Origin: Ensifer adhaerens
GTDB taxonomy: Bacteria; Pseudomonadota; Alphaproteobacteria; Rhizobiales; Rhizobiaceae
Reading direction: 5' to 3'
NCBI RefSeq assembly: GCF_020035535.1
Contig: NZ_CP083349.1
Location: forward strand, 2,863,501 to 2,927,500
Length of the DNA: 64,000 bases
In this document: one piece after another, positions 17,251 to 25,820 of the stretch
Position numbering within the stretch: position 1 is the first letter of the stretch
How the letters are laid out: the number at the start of each line of letters is the position of its first letter
The notes under the pieces: model-generated
The model's input: only the letters and a program-made list of their open reading frames with translations
Database searches by the model: none
Told to the model about the DNA's origin: nothing
Position numbers and translations under genes: made by a program

Positions 17251-18312
17251 TCAGGCAGACTTGCCTGTGATCGCCGGGCTGAAGACCATGAGGCTCAGGA
17301 TTTCGAAGAGCACCTGTGCGCCGGCATGGGCCGTATTGGTTGTCGAGTCGTATTGCGGCGCCACTTCCACGACGTCGCCGCCGACCAGATTGACTCCCTT
17401 GAAGCCGCGGATCAATTCCAGCACTTCGCGGGTCGTTAGGCCACCCACTTCCGGCGTCCCGGTGCCGGGTGCGAAGGACGGATCGAGGCTGTCGATATCG
17501 AAGGAGAGATAGGTCGGGCCATCGCCGACGATCTTCTTCGCCTTCTCGATAATCGCGGGAATGCCGAGACCGGTCACTTCTTCGGCGTGGATGACGGTCA
17601 TGCCGGACTCATAGGAGAACTCCCAGAGATATTCGGCCGAGCCGCGAATGCCGATCTGCACCACACGGGTCGGGTCGAGCACGCCGTCGAGCACCGCGTT
17701 GCGGAACGGACCGCCGTGGTGGAACTTGGTGAGGTCGTAGGCGCCGCCGGTGTCGCAGTGGGCGTCGATGTGGATCATGCCGACGGGGCGCTTCTTGCCG
17801 ACTGCCTTGAGGATCGGATGGGTGATCGAGTGATCACCGCCGACCGACAGCGGCAGCACGCCGGCTTCGACGATCTGGTTGATGCGCTTCTCGATATCCT
17901 CATGGCTGAGTTCCAGCCGGTAGCGGCTCTGGAACGGCACGTCGCCGATATCGGCGACCCGCAGTTCCTGCACCGGCGTGCAGCCGAGCACGTGGTTGTA
18001 GGGGCCGATACGCTCGATCGAACGCAGCGCCCGCGGTCCGAAGCGCGAGCCCGGACGGTTGGTAACGCCGAGATCCATCGGAATTCCGACGATCGCCACC
18101 TGCAGATTGCCGAAATCCGGGTTCTCCGCATCGACCGGCATATGCGGCGCGGTCAGGAAGGTCGGGATGCCCGAATAGGGCGCAAGCCGCGTGCCGCTCT
18201 TGTTGAAGATCTTGTCGGCGACCTTGCGGAAGGTCGGATCGAACAGTTCGCCGCCGTGGCTTTCGCCGTACTTCGCCTTCAATTCGGCAAGCTTGTTGTT
18301 GTCCCAGGCCAT
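17251..18312 (-). CDS. Ureohydrolase, agmatinase-like
   Basis: 353-residue arginase/agmatinase-superfamily enzyme that releases urea from a guanidino group. The binuclear Mn site is complete: H161 (GGDHS), D183-H185-D187 (DAHCD), and D272-D274 (SFDIDSLDP). The Cys in DAHCD is typical of agmatinases and guanidino-acid hydrolases rather than arginases. The N-terminal ~65 residues extend beyond short agmatinases. Agmatine is the default guess, but guanidinobutyrate or another guanidine is equally allowed. It is the first gene of the minus-strand transport run and divergent from a LysR regulator. Confidence 0.88.
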   Translation of the reverse strand: MAWDNNKLAELKAKYGESHGGELFDPTFRKVADKIFNKSGTRLAPYSGIPTFLTAPHMPVDAENPDFGNLQVAIVGIPMDLGVTNRPGSRFGPRALRSIERIGPYNHVLGCTPVQELRVADIGDVPFQSRYRLELSHEDIEKRINQIVEAGVLPLSVGGDHSITHPILKAVGKKRPVGMIHIDAHCDTGGAYDLTKFHHGGPFRNAVLDGVLDPTRVVQIGIRGSAEYLWEFSYESGMTVIHAEEVTGLGIPAIIEKAKKIVGDGPTYLSFDIDSLDPSFAPGTGTPEVGGLTTREVLELIRGFKGVNLVGGDVVEVAPQYDSTTNTAHAGAQVLFEILSLMVFSPAITGKSA

Positions 18313-18469
18313 CCGTTCAATCCTCCGTCATGAATAGCCCGGGGCATGCGCGTGAAGCGCCACAGATATCTGTCTGCGGATGGGGCCGGCTCGTCCGGCG
18401 CGATCATGTTCCCCAGGCGTTTTCGCCTTTGTTGATGAACATTAGGCGGTAATTCCACTAGAAAATCAA

Positions 18470-18514
18470 TTGACATTGTTATAGCGTTTCGTGTGAGAAA
18501 AATTCACATAACAA
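18470..18514. promoter_or_regulatory. Divergent control region, ureohydrolase / LysR
   Basis: An AT-rich stretch with TTGACA at 18470-18475. Two dyads are present: TTGTTAT (18476-18482) with ATAACAA (18508-18514), and TGTGA (18492-18496) with TCACA (18504-18508). These suit binding by the adjacent LysR protein; no clear -10 box was found. Confidence 0.45.
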
Positions 18515-18535
18515 CTACCACCGGAACGCCCAGAT

Positions 18536-19582
18536 TTGTCCAGCCGCCTGCCCCCGCTCAACCCCTTGCGTGCCTTCGAAGCGACGGCGCGGCGGGGCTC
18601 CGTATCGGCTGCGGCACGCGAGCTCAACGTCACCCACGGTGCGATCAGTCACCAGATCCGGGCACTCGAACTCTCGGTCAAGGCGGCGCTGTTCGAGCGC
18701 GGCGGCAAGCGGCTGAAACTGACGCCGCAGGGCGCATTGCTCTTGCCGGCGGTCACCCACGCCTTTGCCGAGATCGCCGCGGCCACTGCGGCGATGACGC
18801 GTCCGACGACGAGCGGCGAACTCCGCATCACCTGCGTCCCGGCGCTGCTTTCCTTCTGGCTGATTCCGCGGCTGCACCTCTTCACCGAGCAATATCCGGA
18901 CGTGCGCCTGACGCTGATCGCCTCCAACGACGAAGCCTACCTGCATTCGCCCGATGTCGACGTCTGCCTGATCTACGGCGACGGCAACTGGTCCGGTGCC
19001 TGGGCCAAGCTCTGGAGCCGTCTCGAACTCTTCCCGGTCGTAAGTCCGACGCTCGTCAACATGCGGCCCTTACGGTCCGTCCGGGATCTGCGCGACCATG
19101 TGATGCTGCATGGCGACGATGGCCGCGAGTGGAACACCTGGCTCGCAGCGGCTGATGCTAGCGACCTGCAGCGCGGCCAGCAGCATTTCATGAGCGACGC
19201 GCGGCTCTCGACCGAAGCGGCGCTGCACAACCAAGGCGTCGCGCTCGGCGACACCATCACTGCCGGCAGTCTCATCGCGCGCGGCGAACTGATCGCCCCC
19301 TTCGACCTGACGGTGCCCGCCAACGACGCCTTCTTCGTCGCGTGCCGCAACGAAGTGCTGGCAGCACCGATCGTGCGCATCTTCATCGACTGGATGTTCG
19401 CAACGCTCGAAAGCGATCCGATGCCGGAGCTCCAGACCTCGGCGCGCACGATTATTCGCAGCCGGACCTCGAAATCCGAGCCAACTGATCGTAAATCGAA
19501 GCCGGACGGCTTTCAGCCGGTCTCGGCGCCAAGCCGTGATCGCCGCTCAGATCGCCCGCAGAAACGTAAAGCCAAGGCCTGA
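18536..19582 (+). CDS. LysR-family transcriptional regulator (TTG start)
   Basis: GcvA-like LysR regulator of 348 residues. The winged helix at the N-terminus (LNPLRAFEATARRGSVSAAA, then VTHGAISHQIRAL) is followed by an effector domain with ELRITCVPALLSFWLIPRL. No ATG is available in frame before the conserved N-terminus: a stop lies at 18509-18511, so TTG at 18536 is the likely start. The last ~50 residues, rich in R, S and K, extend beyond the usual LysR fold. Divergent from the ureohydrolase operon, which it probably controls. Confidence 0.86.
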   Translation: MSSRLPPLNPLRAFEATARRGSVSAAARELNVTHGAISHQIRALELSVKAALFERGGKRLKLTPQGALLLPAVTHAFAEIAAATAAMTRPTTSGELRITCVPALLSFWLIPRLHLFTEQYPDVRLTLIASNDEAYLHSPDVDVCLIYGDGNWSGAWAKLWSRLELFPVVSPTLVNMRPLRSVRDLRDHVMLHGDDGREWNTWLAAADASDLQRGQQHFMSDARLSTEAALHNQGVALGDTITAGSLIARGELIAPFDLTVPANDAFFVACRNEVLAAPIVRIFIDWMFATLESDPMPELQTSARTIIRSRTSKSEPTDRKSKPDGFQPVSAPSRDRRSDRPQKRKAKA

Positions 19583-19656
19583 AGCGCGATGAGGAAAAGT
19601 GTATACGGCTTTCGCCCGCATCTCGCTTGAAACTATCTAACGCAGGAACTCCCGCC

Positions 19657-20835
19657 ATGCCGCATTTCAACCCGCTCGTCGAAAAGCTCTCGCCGCCGCC
19701 CGTGCCTTCGGTGCTGGCCTGGGCGAAATCCTACGACGGCTCCCGTGGCCCGCTGATCGATCTGTCGCAGGCGGTGCCCGGCTATCCCGCCCATCCGGAC
19801 ATGCTGGCCTGGCTCGGCGAAGCTGCTGCCTCCACCGCCTATACCGGCTATGGCGCGATCGAGGGCGAAGCGGTGCTGCGTGACGCCTATGCGGCCCATG
19901 TCGCCGGGCTATACGGTGCCGTGATCACGGCCGACAACATCCATATCACCTCGGGCTGCAACCAGGCCTTCATCTGCACGGCGATGGCCATTGCCGGCGC
20001 GGGCGACACGATCCTGATGACCAACCCCTACTACTTCAACCAGGAAACGACGCTTTCGATGCTCGGCATCCATGTCGAGCTCGTGCCCTGCGACGCCGGC
20101 GCCGGCTTCCTGCCGGAGGTCGACGCGATCGCTGCTGCCCTTCGCCCCGGCATCCGTGCACTCGCGCTCGTCTCGCCCAACAACCCGACCGGCGCCGTCT
20201 ATCCGCCGGAGTTGCTTGGCCGCATTTACGAGGCTTGCCGCGCCAAGGGCGTCTGGCTGATCCTCGACGAGACCTACCGCGACTTCCTGCCCGACGCGTC
20301 TGCCGCCCCGCATGGCCTGCTCGCAACCGAAGGCTGGCAGGAGAGCTTCATCGGCCTATACAGCTTCTCGAAATCCTTCTGCATTCCCGGTCATCGCCTG
20401 GGCGCGATCACCGCCGGCCCTGCCGTCATCGAGCAGGTGACGAAGATCATGGACAACCTGCAGATCTGCGCGCCGCGCTCGGCCCAGGCCGCGGTCGCGA
20501 AGGCAATCCCGGCTCTTGCCGACTGGCGTCAGACGAACCGCGCCGAAATCGCGGCACGAGCCGATGCGCTGCGCGACGTCATGAGCCGCCTGCCGAAGTG
20601 GAAGCTGCAGGCGGTCGGCGCCTATTTCGCCTATGTCCGCCACCCCTTCCCGGATATCGACTCGCAGTTCATCGCAGAGAAGCTGGCCAAGCTCGCCGGC
20701 GTCGTCTGCCTGCCCGGCGACTATTTCGGCGAAGGCCAGGAGAACTATCTGCGCTTTGCCTTCGCCAATGCGGATGCCGCAACGATCCGCAAGCTTGAAG
20801 AGCGGCTGGCGAACTTCACGCCGCCCGGCCTTTGA
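19657..20835 (+). CDS. Class I/II pyridoxal-phosphate aminotransferase
   Basis: Fold-type I aminotransferase of 392 residues. The PLP lysine is K239 in YSFSKSFCIPGHRLG. SPNNPTG and LILDETYRDF supply phosphate- and ring-contacting residues, and a C-terminal arginine in YLRFAF-type context binds the carboxylate. ATG at 19657 has AGGAA upstream; an open frame to 19627 begins with TTG. It follows the LysR gene on the same strand, so it may share its control and act on an amine or amino acid from the neighbouring routes. Substrate not assignable. Confidence 0.9.
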   Translation: MPHFNPLVEKLSPPPVPSVLAWAKSYDGSRGPLIDLSQAVPGYPAHPDMLAWLGEAAASTAYTGYGAIEGEAVLRDAYAAHVAGLYGAVITADNIHITSGCNQAFICTAMAIAGAGDTILMTNPYYFNQETTLSMLGIHVELVPCDAGAGFLPEVDAIAAALRPGIRALALVSPNNPTGAVYPPELLGRIYEACRAKGVWLILDETYRDFLPDASAAPHGLLATEGWQESFIGLYSFSKSFCIPGHRLGAITAGPAVIEQVTKIMDNLQICAPRSAQAAVAKAIPALADWRQTNRAEIAARADALRDVMSRLPKWKLQAVGAYFAYVRHPFPDIDSQFIAEKLAKLAGVVCLPGDYFGEGQENYLRFAFANADAATIRKLEERLANFTPPGL

Positions 20836-20848
20836 GACTTGAAGTGAC

Positions 20849-20909
20849 GCAGTTCCGGACGGGAAACCGTTTCACACTATTCGTGGAATTGGTCTGAGGC
20901 CCGGAACTG
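20849..20909. repeat. Intergenic repeat with 10-bp inverted ends
   Basis: GCAGTTCCGG (20849-20858) and CCGGAACTGC (20900-20909 region) form a perfect dyad around GACGGGAAACCG and GGAATTGGTCTGAG. The motif resembles a short palindromic repeat common between rhizobial genes. It lies between convergent genes and may act as a terminator. Confidence 0.55.
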
Positions 20910-20930
20910 CTCTGAGGAAAGCGCGCAGCG

Positions 20931-21827
20931 TTACCCGCGCCGCGCGATCAGGATGCCGACAAGCACGATGACGCCGCCGATCGCCTGCATCATGCCCACC
21001 GGCTCGGCAAGCAGGATCCAGGCGAGAATTGCCGCCACGACCGGCTGCAACAGCAAAGTCAGCGAGGAAAAGGCGGGCGGCAGATAGGCAAGCGCATAGG
21101 TGATCGCCACCTGCCCGCCGGCATGGCTGACAAAGGCGAGACCGAAAAGCATCGCCCACCCGAACGTCGTCGCCGGAAAGAGCGTCGGCTCGAACAGGAC
21201 TGCCATCGGCAGCATGCAGATTGCTGCAGACGCCGTACTCCAGATCATGATGCGCACGGTGCTGAACAAGCTGCGCAGCCGCCCGATCGCCAGGATGTAG
21301 CCGGCATAGAACATGGCGGCGATGACAGCGATGCCGTCCCCCAGCAGATTGCCCTCACCGAGCGCCATCGGTCCACCCTTGAGGATCACCACGCCCGCAA
21401 CCGCCGTGATGAGGCCTATGGCGAAGATGACGCTGACGCGCGAGCGAAACAAAAGCCAGCTCGTGAGCGTCACGAAAACGGGCGCCAGATTGGCAAGCAG
21501 CGTGGCGTTGGCGACCGAGGTCTTGGTGAGCGCGTAGTGCCAGGCGCCGAGATCGATGGCGAGAAACACGCCGGGCAGGATGAGCAACGCATATTCCGAG
21601 AGCTTTTCCGGTCGCCGCCCGCCGGCGCCCTCGGGGCGGAACCAGGTCCAGGCAAGAAGCGGAATCAATGCCAGAGCCACGCGCCAGAAGGCGGTCGCCA
21701 TCGGCCCGACTTCCGACAGTCGCACGAAGATCGGCGAGCCGCCGATCGCAGCGCCGCCGATGAGAAGTGCTGCCATGGCAACGCGATTGTGGGCCGAGGA
21801 ATGATGTGGGTGGGTCACGGGAGGCAT
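20931..21827 (-). CDS. EamA/DMT-family transporter
   Basis: 298-residue inner-membrane protein with about ten hydrophobic helices in two EamA repeats, the typical drug/metabolite exporter layout. The start MPPVTHPHHSSAHN gives a His-rich cytoplasmic tail before the first helix; an internal ATG 17 codons later is an alternative, as no good ribosome site precedes the first. Repeats meet near residue 150. Cargo is unknown; members often export amino acids or other metabolites. Confidence 0.85.
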   Translation of the reverse strand: MPPVTHPHHSSAHNRVAMAALLIGGAAIGGSPIFVRLSEVGPMATAFWRVALALIPLLAWTWFRPEGAGGRRPEKLSEYALLILPGVFLAIDLGAWHYALTKTSVANATLLANLAPVFVTLTSWLLFRSRVSVIFAIGLITAVAGVVILKGGPMALGEGNLLGDGIAVIAAMFYAGYILAIGRLRSLFSTVRIMIWSTASAAICMLPMAVLFEPTLFPATTFGWAMLFGLAFVSHAGGQVAITYALAYLPPAFSSLTLLLQPVVAAILAWILLAEPVGMMQAIGGVIVLVGILIARRG

Positions 21828-21921
21828 CCGGAAGGGAGCAGTGGTCTGCTGCAGATCGTTGACGAGCTATCAGATGCCGGCTGCCGGTGACAGTCCTTGC
21901 GCGCCCAAGCCTGAAAGAAAA

Positions 21922-21949
21922 ACGGCCGCCACAAGATTGCGGCGGCCGT
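21922..21949 (-). terminator. Terminator after the aldehyde dehydrogenase gene
   Basis: ACGGCCGCC / GGCGGCCGT, a perfect 9-bp stem with 10-nt loop. On the minus strand it runs into TTTTTCTTTC, 25 bp past the stop at 21974. Confidence 0.88.
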
Positions 21950-21973
21950 CCTTCAGAGGATGTTGCGCTTTGC

Positions 21974-23407
21974 TCAGGCGGCGTCGGGAACGTGGACAGT
22001 CTTCACTTCCAGGAAGTCCTCAAGGCCGAACATGCCACCTTCGCGACCGTTGCCGGACTGCTTGTAGCCGCCGAATGGGCTGCCGTAGCGATGTGGCCCA
22101 CCATTGATGTGCACCATGCCGGCGCGCAGGCGACCGGCAACACGCTCGGCCCGCTTGGGGTCACCCGTCTGCACGTAAGCCGCGAGACCGTAGTTAGTGT
22201 CGTTGGCGATCGCGATCGCTTCCTCCTCGGTATCGAAGGGAATGATGGCGAGTACCGGGCCGAAGACCTCCTCGCGGGCGATGCGCATCTCATTGTTGAC
22301 ATCGGCAAAGATCGTCGGCTTGACGAAGTAGCCGGTTTCGAAGCCCTCCGGCTTGCCGGCGCCGCCGACGAGCAGACGCGCGCCTTCGGCAATGCCTGCC
22401 TCGATCAGCGCCTGCACCCGGCCGAACTGGATGTGGCTGACGAGCGGACCGATGTGGCCGCCTTCCTGGGTGGGGTCGCCGACCTTGGCCTCGCGGCCGA
22501 CATGCTTGGCGATCTCGACCACCTGGTCGTAAACGCTGCGCTCCACCAGCATTCGGGTCGGCGCGTCGCAGGACTGGCCGGAATTGTTGAAGCATTCCAG
22601 CACGCTGCCGGTGACGCGGTCTTCGAGATCGGCATCGGCAAAGACGATGTTCGGCGACTTGCCACCGAGTTCCAGCGTCACGCGCTTGACGGTCTCGGCC
22701 GCATCCTTGCTGACGGCGATGCCGGCGCGGGTCGAGCCGGTGAACGACATCATGTCGATGTCGCGATGCTTGGAAAGGGCAGCACCGGCATTGATGCCGT
22801 CGCCGTTGACAAGGTTGAAGACGCCGGCCGGGAAGCCCGCCTCGTCGATCATCTCGGCGTAGAGCATGGCGTTCAGTGGCGTGAACTCGCTCGGCTTCAG
22901 GATGCAGGTCGAGCCGGTTGCCAGCGCCGGCACCACCTTCAGCGCGATCTGGTTGATCGGCCAGTTCCACGGCGTGATCAGACCGCACACACCGATCGGC
23001 TCGCGCAGGATGACGTCGCCGTTCGGCAGCCGGTCGCGGCTCTTCAGCCGCTTCAGCGCGTCGATGAAGCCCTGGAGGTGGCCGACGCCGACATCGGCCT
23101 GCTGCTCGCGGGTCATGGTCTTCGGTGCACCAAGCTCCATGGTGATGGTATCGACCATCTCGTCATAGCGGCGCTTGTAGACGGCAAGCAGCTTTTCGAG
23201 CAGCGCCAGCCGTTCCTCGACGCTGGTCTGGCTGTAGGTGGCAAAGGCCTTCTTGGCGGCGGCAACCGCCCGGTCGATGTCTGCGGCGGTGCCCATGGAG
23301 ATCACCGCAATCGGCTTTTCCGTCGCCGGGTTCAGCACCTCGAGATCGTTTGCGACGATGGGATCCACCCAGGCGCCATTGATGTAAAACTTGCGTTTGT
23401 CGAGCAT
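21974..23407 (-). CDS. NAD(P)-dependent aldehyde dehydrogenase
   Basis: 477-residue ALDH-superfamily enzyme oxidising an aldehyde to the acid. Catalytic C280 is in NNSGQSCDAPTRM, general base E246 in LELGGKSP, and PWNWPINQ marks the cofactor entry. Start ATG at 23407 follows AAGGAGGAG. It is the last gene of a minus-strand run after a metallo-beta-lactamase-fold gene and a damaged polyamine-type ABC operon. That would suit an aminoaldehyde or other aldehyde from amine breakdown. The strong terminator downstream closes the operon. Confidence 0.93.
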   Translation of the reverse strand: MLDKRKFYINGAWVDPIVANDLEVLNPATEKPIAVISMGTAADIDRAVAAAKKAFATYSQTSVEERLALLEKLLAVYKRRYDEMVDTITMELGAPKTMTREQQADVGVGHLQGFIDALKRLKSRDRLPNGDVILREPIGVCGLITPWNWPINQIALKVVPALATGSTCILKPSEFTPLNAMLYAEMIDEAGFPAGVFNLVNGDGINAGAALSKHRDIDMMSFTGSTRAGIAVSKDAAETVKRVTLELGGKSPNIVFADADLEDRVTGSVLECFNNSGQSCDAPTRMLVERSVYDQVVEIAKHVGREAKVGDPTQEGGHIGPLVSHIQFGRVQALIEAGIAEGARLLVGGAGKPEGFETGYFVKPTIFADVNNEMRIAREEVFGPVLAIIPFDTEEEAIAIANDTNYGLAAYVQTGDPKRAERVAGRLRAGMVHINGGPHRYGSPFGGYKQSGNGREGGMFGLEDFLEVKTVHVPDAA

Positions 23408-23423
23408 TCGCTCCTCCTTCCCG

Positions 23424-24158
23424 TCAGTTTGTCTTTTGCTTCTCCGCGAGCCAGTTCCGGATCAGCATGCGATAGCGCTCGCCGGAAAAGCTCGGAAAAT
23501 GTCCGCCATGAACGATACGCGCGGGGATCGCGAGCAACCGTTCCATCGACGCCAGGTAGTCGTCGGCATTGGAATGATAGGTGTCCTCGATCAGCGGCCC
23601 GTCATAGAGAATGTCGCCCGAGAAGAGCACGCCGGTTTTCGCCTCCCAAAGCGCAATCCCGCCGGGCGAATGGCCGGGCGTATGGATCACCTCGAAGACC
23701 CGGTCGCCGAGATCGATATGGTCGCCGTCTTCCAAGAGCCGCGTCGCCGGCGCCGCCCTCACCGCATAGGTGGTGGAGGCGTAGGGTTCGGGCGGCAATG
23801 CGTCGAAGATCTCGTCGGCGACATAGGGATCGGCAAGCGTGTTCTTGCGGGTCGGATGCGCCAGCAGCTCGGCCTCGGCGGAATGCACGCAGCGGCACTC
23901 GAACTCGTGATGGCAGCCGATATGGTCGAAATGGGTGTGGCTGGCGACGGCATCCAAAGCGCGTTCGGTGACGAGCGGCACCCATTGCCTGAGCGACACG
24001 ACGCCCATGCCGCTATCGACGAGCATGTCGCGGTCGCGGCCGCGCACATGCCAGATGTTGCAGCGGTAGAATTCCTGGATATAGGGCTCGTCGATGATCG
24101 TGACGCCATCGTCGAGCCGTCTCACCCGGTACCAGTCCTTGGGGGCAATTCTCTGCAT
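23424..24158 (-). CDS. Metallo-beta-lactamase-fold hydrolase
   Basis: MBL-fold metal hydrolase of 244 residues. All metal-binding blocks are present: SHTHFDHIG, TPGHSPGG, SGDILYDG and HGGHFPSF. ATG at 24158 (MQRIAPKDW) is chosen; a GTG at 24176 would overlap the upstream ATPase remnant and is possible. The gene lies 16 bp before aldehyde dehydrogenase and directly after the truncated ATPase, so it is expressed from the same operon. The substrate could be a thioester or lactone; sequence does not decide. Confidence 0.85.
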   Translation of the reverse strand: MQRIAPKDWYRVRRLDDGVTIIDEPYIQEFYRCNIWHVRGRDRDMLVDSGMGVVSLRQWVPLVTERALDAVASHTHFDHIGCHHEFECRCVHSAEAELLAHPTRKNTLADPYVADEIFDALPPEPYASTTYAVRAAPATRLLEDGDHIDLGDRVFEVIHTPGHSPGGIALWEAKTGVLFSGDILYDGPLIEDTYHSNADDYLASMERLLAIPARIVHGGHFPSFSGERYRMLIRNWLAEKQKTN

Positions 24159-24162
24159 CGTG

Positions 24163-24762
24163 TTACGCGTGTCCACCTGTGGCGGGCAAAGCTACGACGT
24201 CGGCTGCGCGCACGGCAAGCGGCACAATCTCGCCCTCGCGCACGGTTGCCGATTGCGGCAGATGTGCCACCAGCGCCCTCGTATCCGCAGCACAGGGCTG
24301 CAGGTGGCAGCGATAGTGCGTGCCGAAGAAAGCGCTGCCGGCAACCCGCGCCTCTCCGAGCGCCACGGTCGGTCCCTCTGCCTTGTCGTCGGCGCGGAAA
24401 TGTTCCGGCCGGATGGTCAGCGTGATCCGGTCGCCGGCCTTCGGCGACGATGCGGTGAAATTGCCCGCCGGCAACGCCAGGCTGCCAAGTGACGTTTCGA
24501 CATGGGCGGAGCTTGCATCCGCCGCCGCGACACGACCGGAAACAAAATTGACCTCGCCCATGAACCCCGCCGAAAACAGCGAGCGCGGGCGCATATATAT
24601 CTCCGACGGCGGGCCGAAATCCTCGATCCGCCCCTGGTTCATCACCACGATTCGGTCGGCGATCGCCATCGCCTCCTCCTGGTCGTGGGTGACGTGCACG
24701 AAGGTGGTGCCGACCCGTTTCTGGATCGCCTTCAGCTCGTCCTGCATCTGGCGGCGAAGTTT
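24163..24762 (-). pseudogene. ABC transporter ATP-binding protein, C-terminal remnant
   Basis: Only the C-terminal part of a PotA-like ATPase survives. The frame picks up at [14 protein letters not shown], just after where Walker B would be, continues through the H-loop ([13 protein letters not shown]) and the TOBE-type domain, and ends normally. About 165 N-terminal residues with Walker A, Q-loop, LSGGQ and Walker B are absent, judged against the intact homologue at 12678. The upstream DNA in this frame is permease coding, so it is not a start-site problem. The remnant cannot hydrolyse ATP. An internal ATG at 24747 could still give a 194-residue product. Confidence 0.85.
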
Positions 24763-24860
24763 CAGAAGAGCACCAGCACGGCGACCGGCAGGAAGATGAA
24801 GGCATAGACGAGGACGAGATAGGTCCAGGAGAGCACGCTTGCGGAGATCTGGCGCAGCAT
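24762..24860 (-). pseudogene. ABC transporter permease, N-terminal remnant
   Basis: The first 32 codons of a PotC-like permease, [12 protein letters not shown] then the first transmembrane helix ([19 protein letters not shown]), stop at a TGA at 24762-24764. The next bases are the middle of the ATPase gene. Some 230 residues, including the EAA loop, are gone. The ATG at 24860 lies two bases after the stop of the intact partner permease, as expected in a normal operon. Together with the ATPase remnant it marks one deletion of roughly 1.2 kb. Confidence 0.83.
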
Positions 24861-24862
24861 CG

Positions 24863-25744
24863 TCAGGCCCTCTCGATCTTCAGCCAGCGAGCGCAGGCGA
24901 GATAGGCGACGGTGACGGCGAGCATCAGCACGATCGACAGCGCCGCTGCCATCGGGAAATCCGCCCGGCGCCCGAGCTGCAGCATGATGATCTGCGGCAG
25001 CACCAGCTCGTTGTTGCCGCCGAGGATCTGCGGCGTGACATAGTCGCCGATACAGAGCACGAAGGTAAGGAAGGCGCCGGTCATGATACCGGGCAGCGTC
25101 AAGGGCAGCACCACATGCCAGAAGGTCTGGAAGGCATTGGCGCCGAGGTCTGATGCCGCGCGGCGGTAGTTTGGCGAAAGCTGGATCAGGTTGGAATAGA
25201 TCGTCAGCGTCAAAAGCATGACGAAGAAGTGCACGAAACCGATGACCGTCGCCGTGCGCGTGCTCGCCAGCTCCAGCGGCTCGGAGATAAGGCCGATGCT
25301 CATGAATGTCTGGTTGATCACGCCGTTCTTCGACAGCACCAACAGCCAGGAATAGGAGCGCACCACATAGGAGGTCCAGAACGGCAGGATCGCCAGGATG
25401 AGCGCCATGCGCTGCAGCCGCTTCGGCACGCGCTCGGCGATGATCCAGGCGAGCGGATAGGCGAGCAGCACCGAGATCACCGTGACGATGACGGTGATTT
25501 CGAGCGAGTTGACGAGCCCCCGGAACAGCGCGTTTTCGGAGAAGAAGCGGACGTAGTTGTCGAAGTTCCAGGCATGGACGATGTCCCGCCCTTCTCGCTT
25601 CCAGAGGCTCATCGCCGCCATGAAGGCGAAGGGCACGACGAAGAAGGCGATGGTCCATAGAAGCGCCGGAGCAACGAAGCCCCAGGCCTTGCGCCGGTCG
25701 GCGTCTTCGAGCGCTGTCGCTGATGTCAAAGCGGTGTCGGCCAT
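24863..25744 (-). CDS. Polyamine-type ABC transporter permease (PotB-like), intact
   Basis: 293 residues, about six helices. [19 protein letters not shown] is the first helix, and the EAA-type loop [20 protein letters not shown] is near residue 205. It is full length, but its partner permease and ATPase are deletion remnants (24163-24860), so it can no longer form a complete transporter from this locus. Located 76 bp after its binding protein gene. Confidence 0.9.
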   Translation of the reverse strand: MADTALTSATALEDADRRKAWGFVAPALLWTIAFFVVPFAFMAAMSLWKREGRDIVHAWNFDNYVRFFSENALFRGLVNSLEITVIVTVISVLLAYPLAWIIAERVPKRLQRMALILAILPFWTSYVVRSYSWLLVLSKNGVINQTFMSIGLISEPLELASTRTATVIGFVHFFVMLLTLTIYSNLIQLSPNYRRAASDLGANAFQTFWHVVLPLTLPGIMTGAFLTFVLCIGDYVTPQILGGNNELVLPQIIMLQLGRRADFPMAAALSIVLMLAVTVAYLACARWLKIERA

Positions 25745-25820
25745 TACCGTTCCAGATCAAAGGATTTCGGCGAGCGAAGAAGAAGGGCGAGCGCGACACG
25801 CATCGCGCCCGCTGCTTTCA

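Noticed and set aside
21887..23971. 694-residue plus-strand open frame
   Set aside because: Antisense shadow of aldehyde dehydrogenase and the MBL-fold gene; composition rich in R, A, H and D with no domain, and the minus-strand genes have full catalytic motifs.
24762..25799. 345-residue minus-strand frame taken as one gene
   Set aside because: Most of it is an off-frame shadow of the intact permease; only its last 32 codons are real, as the permease remnant.
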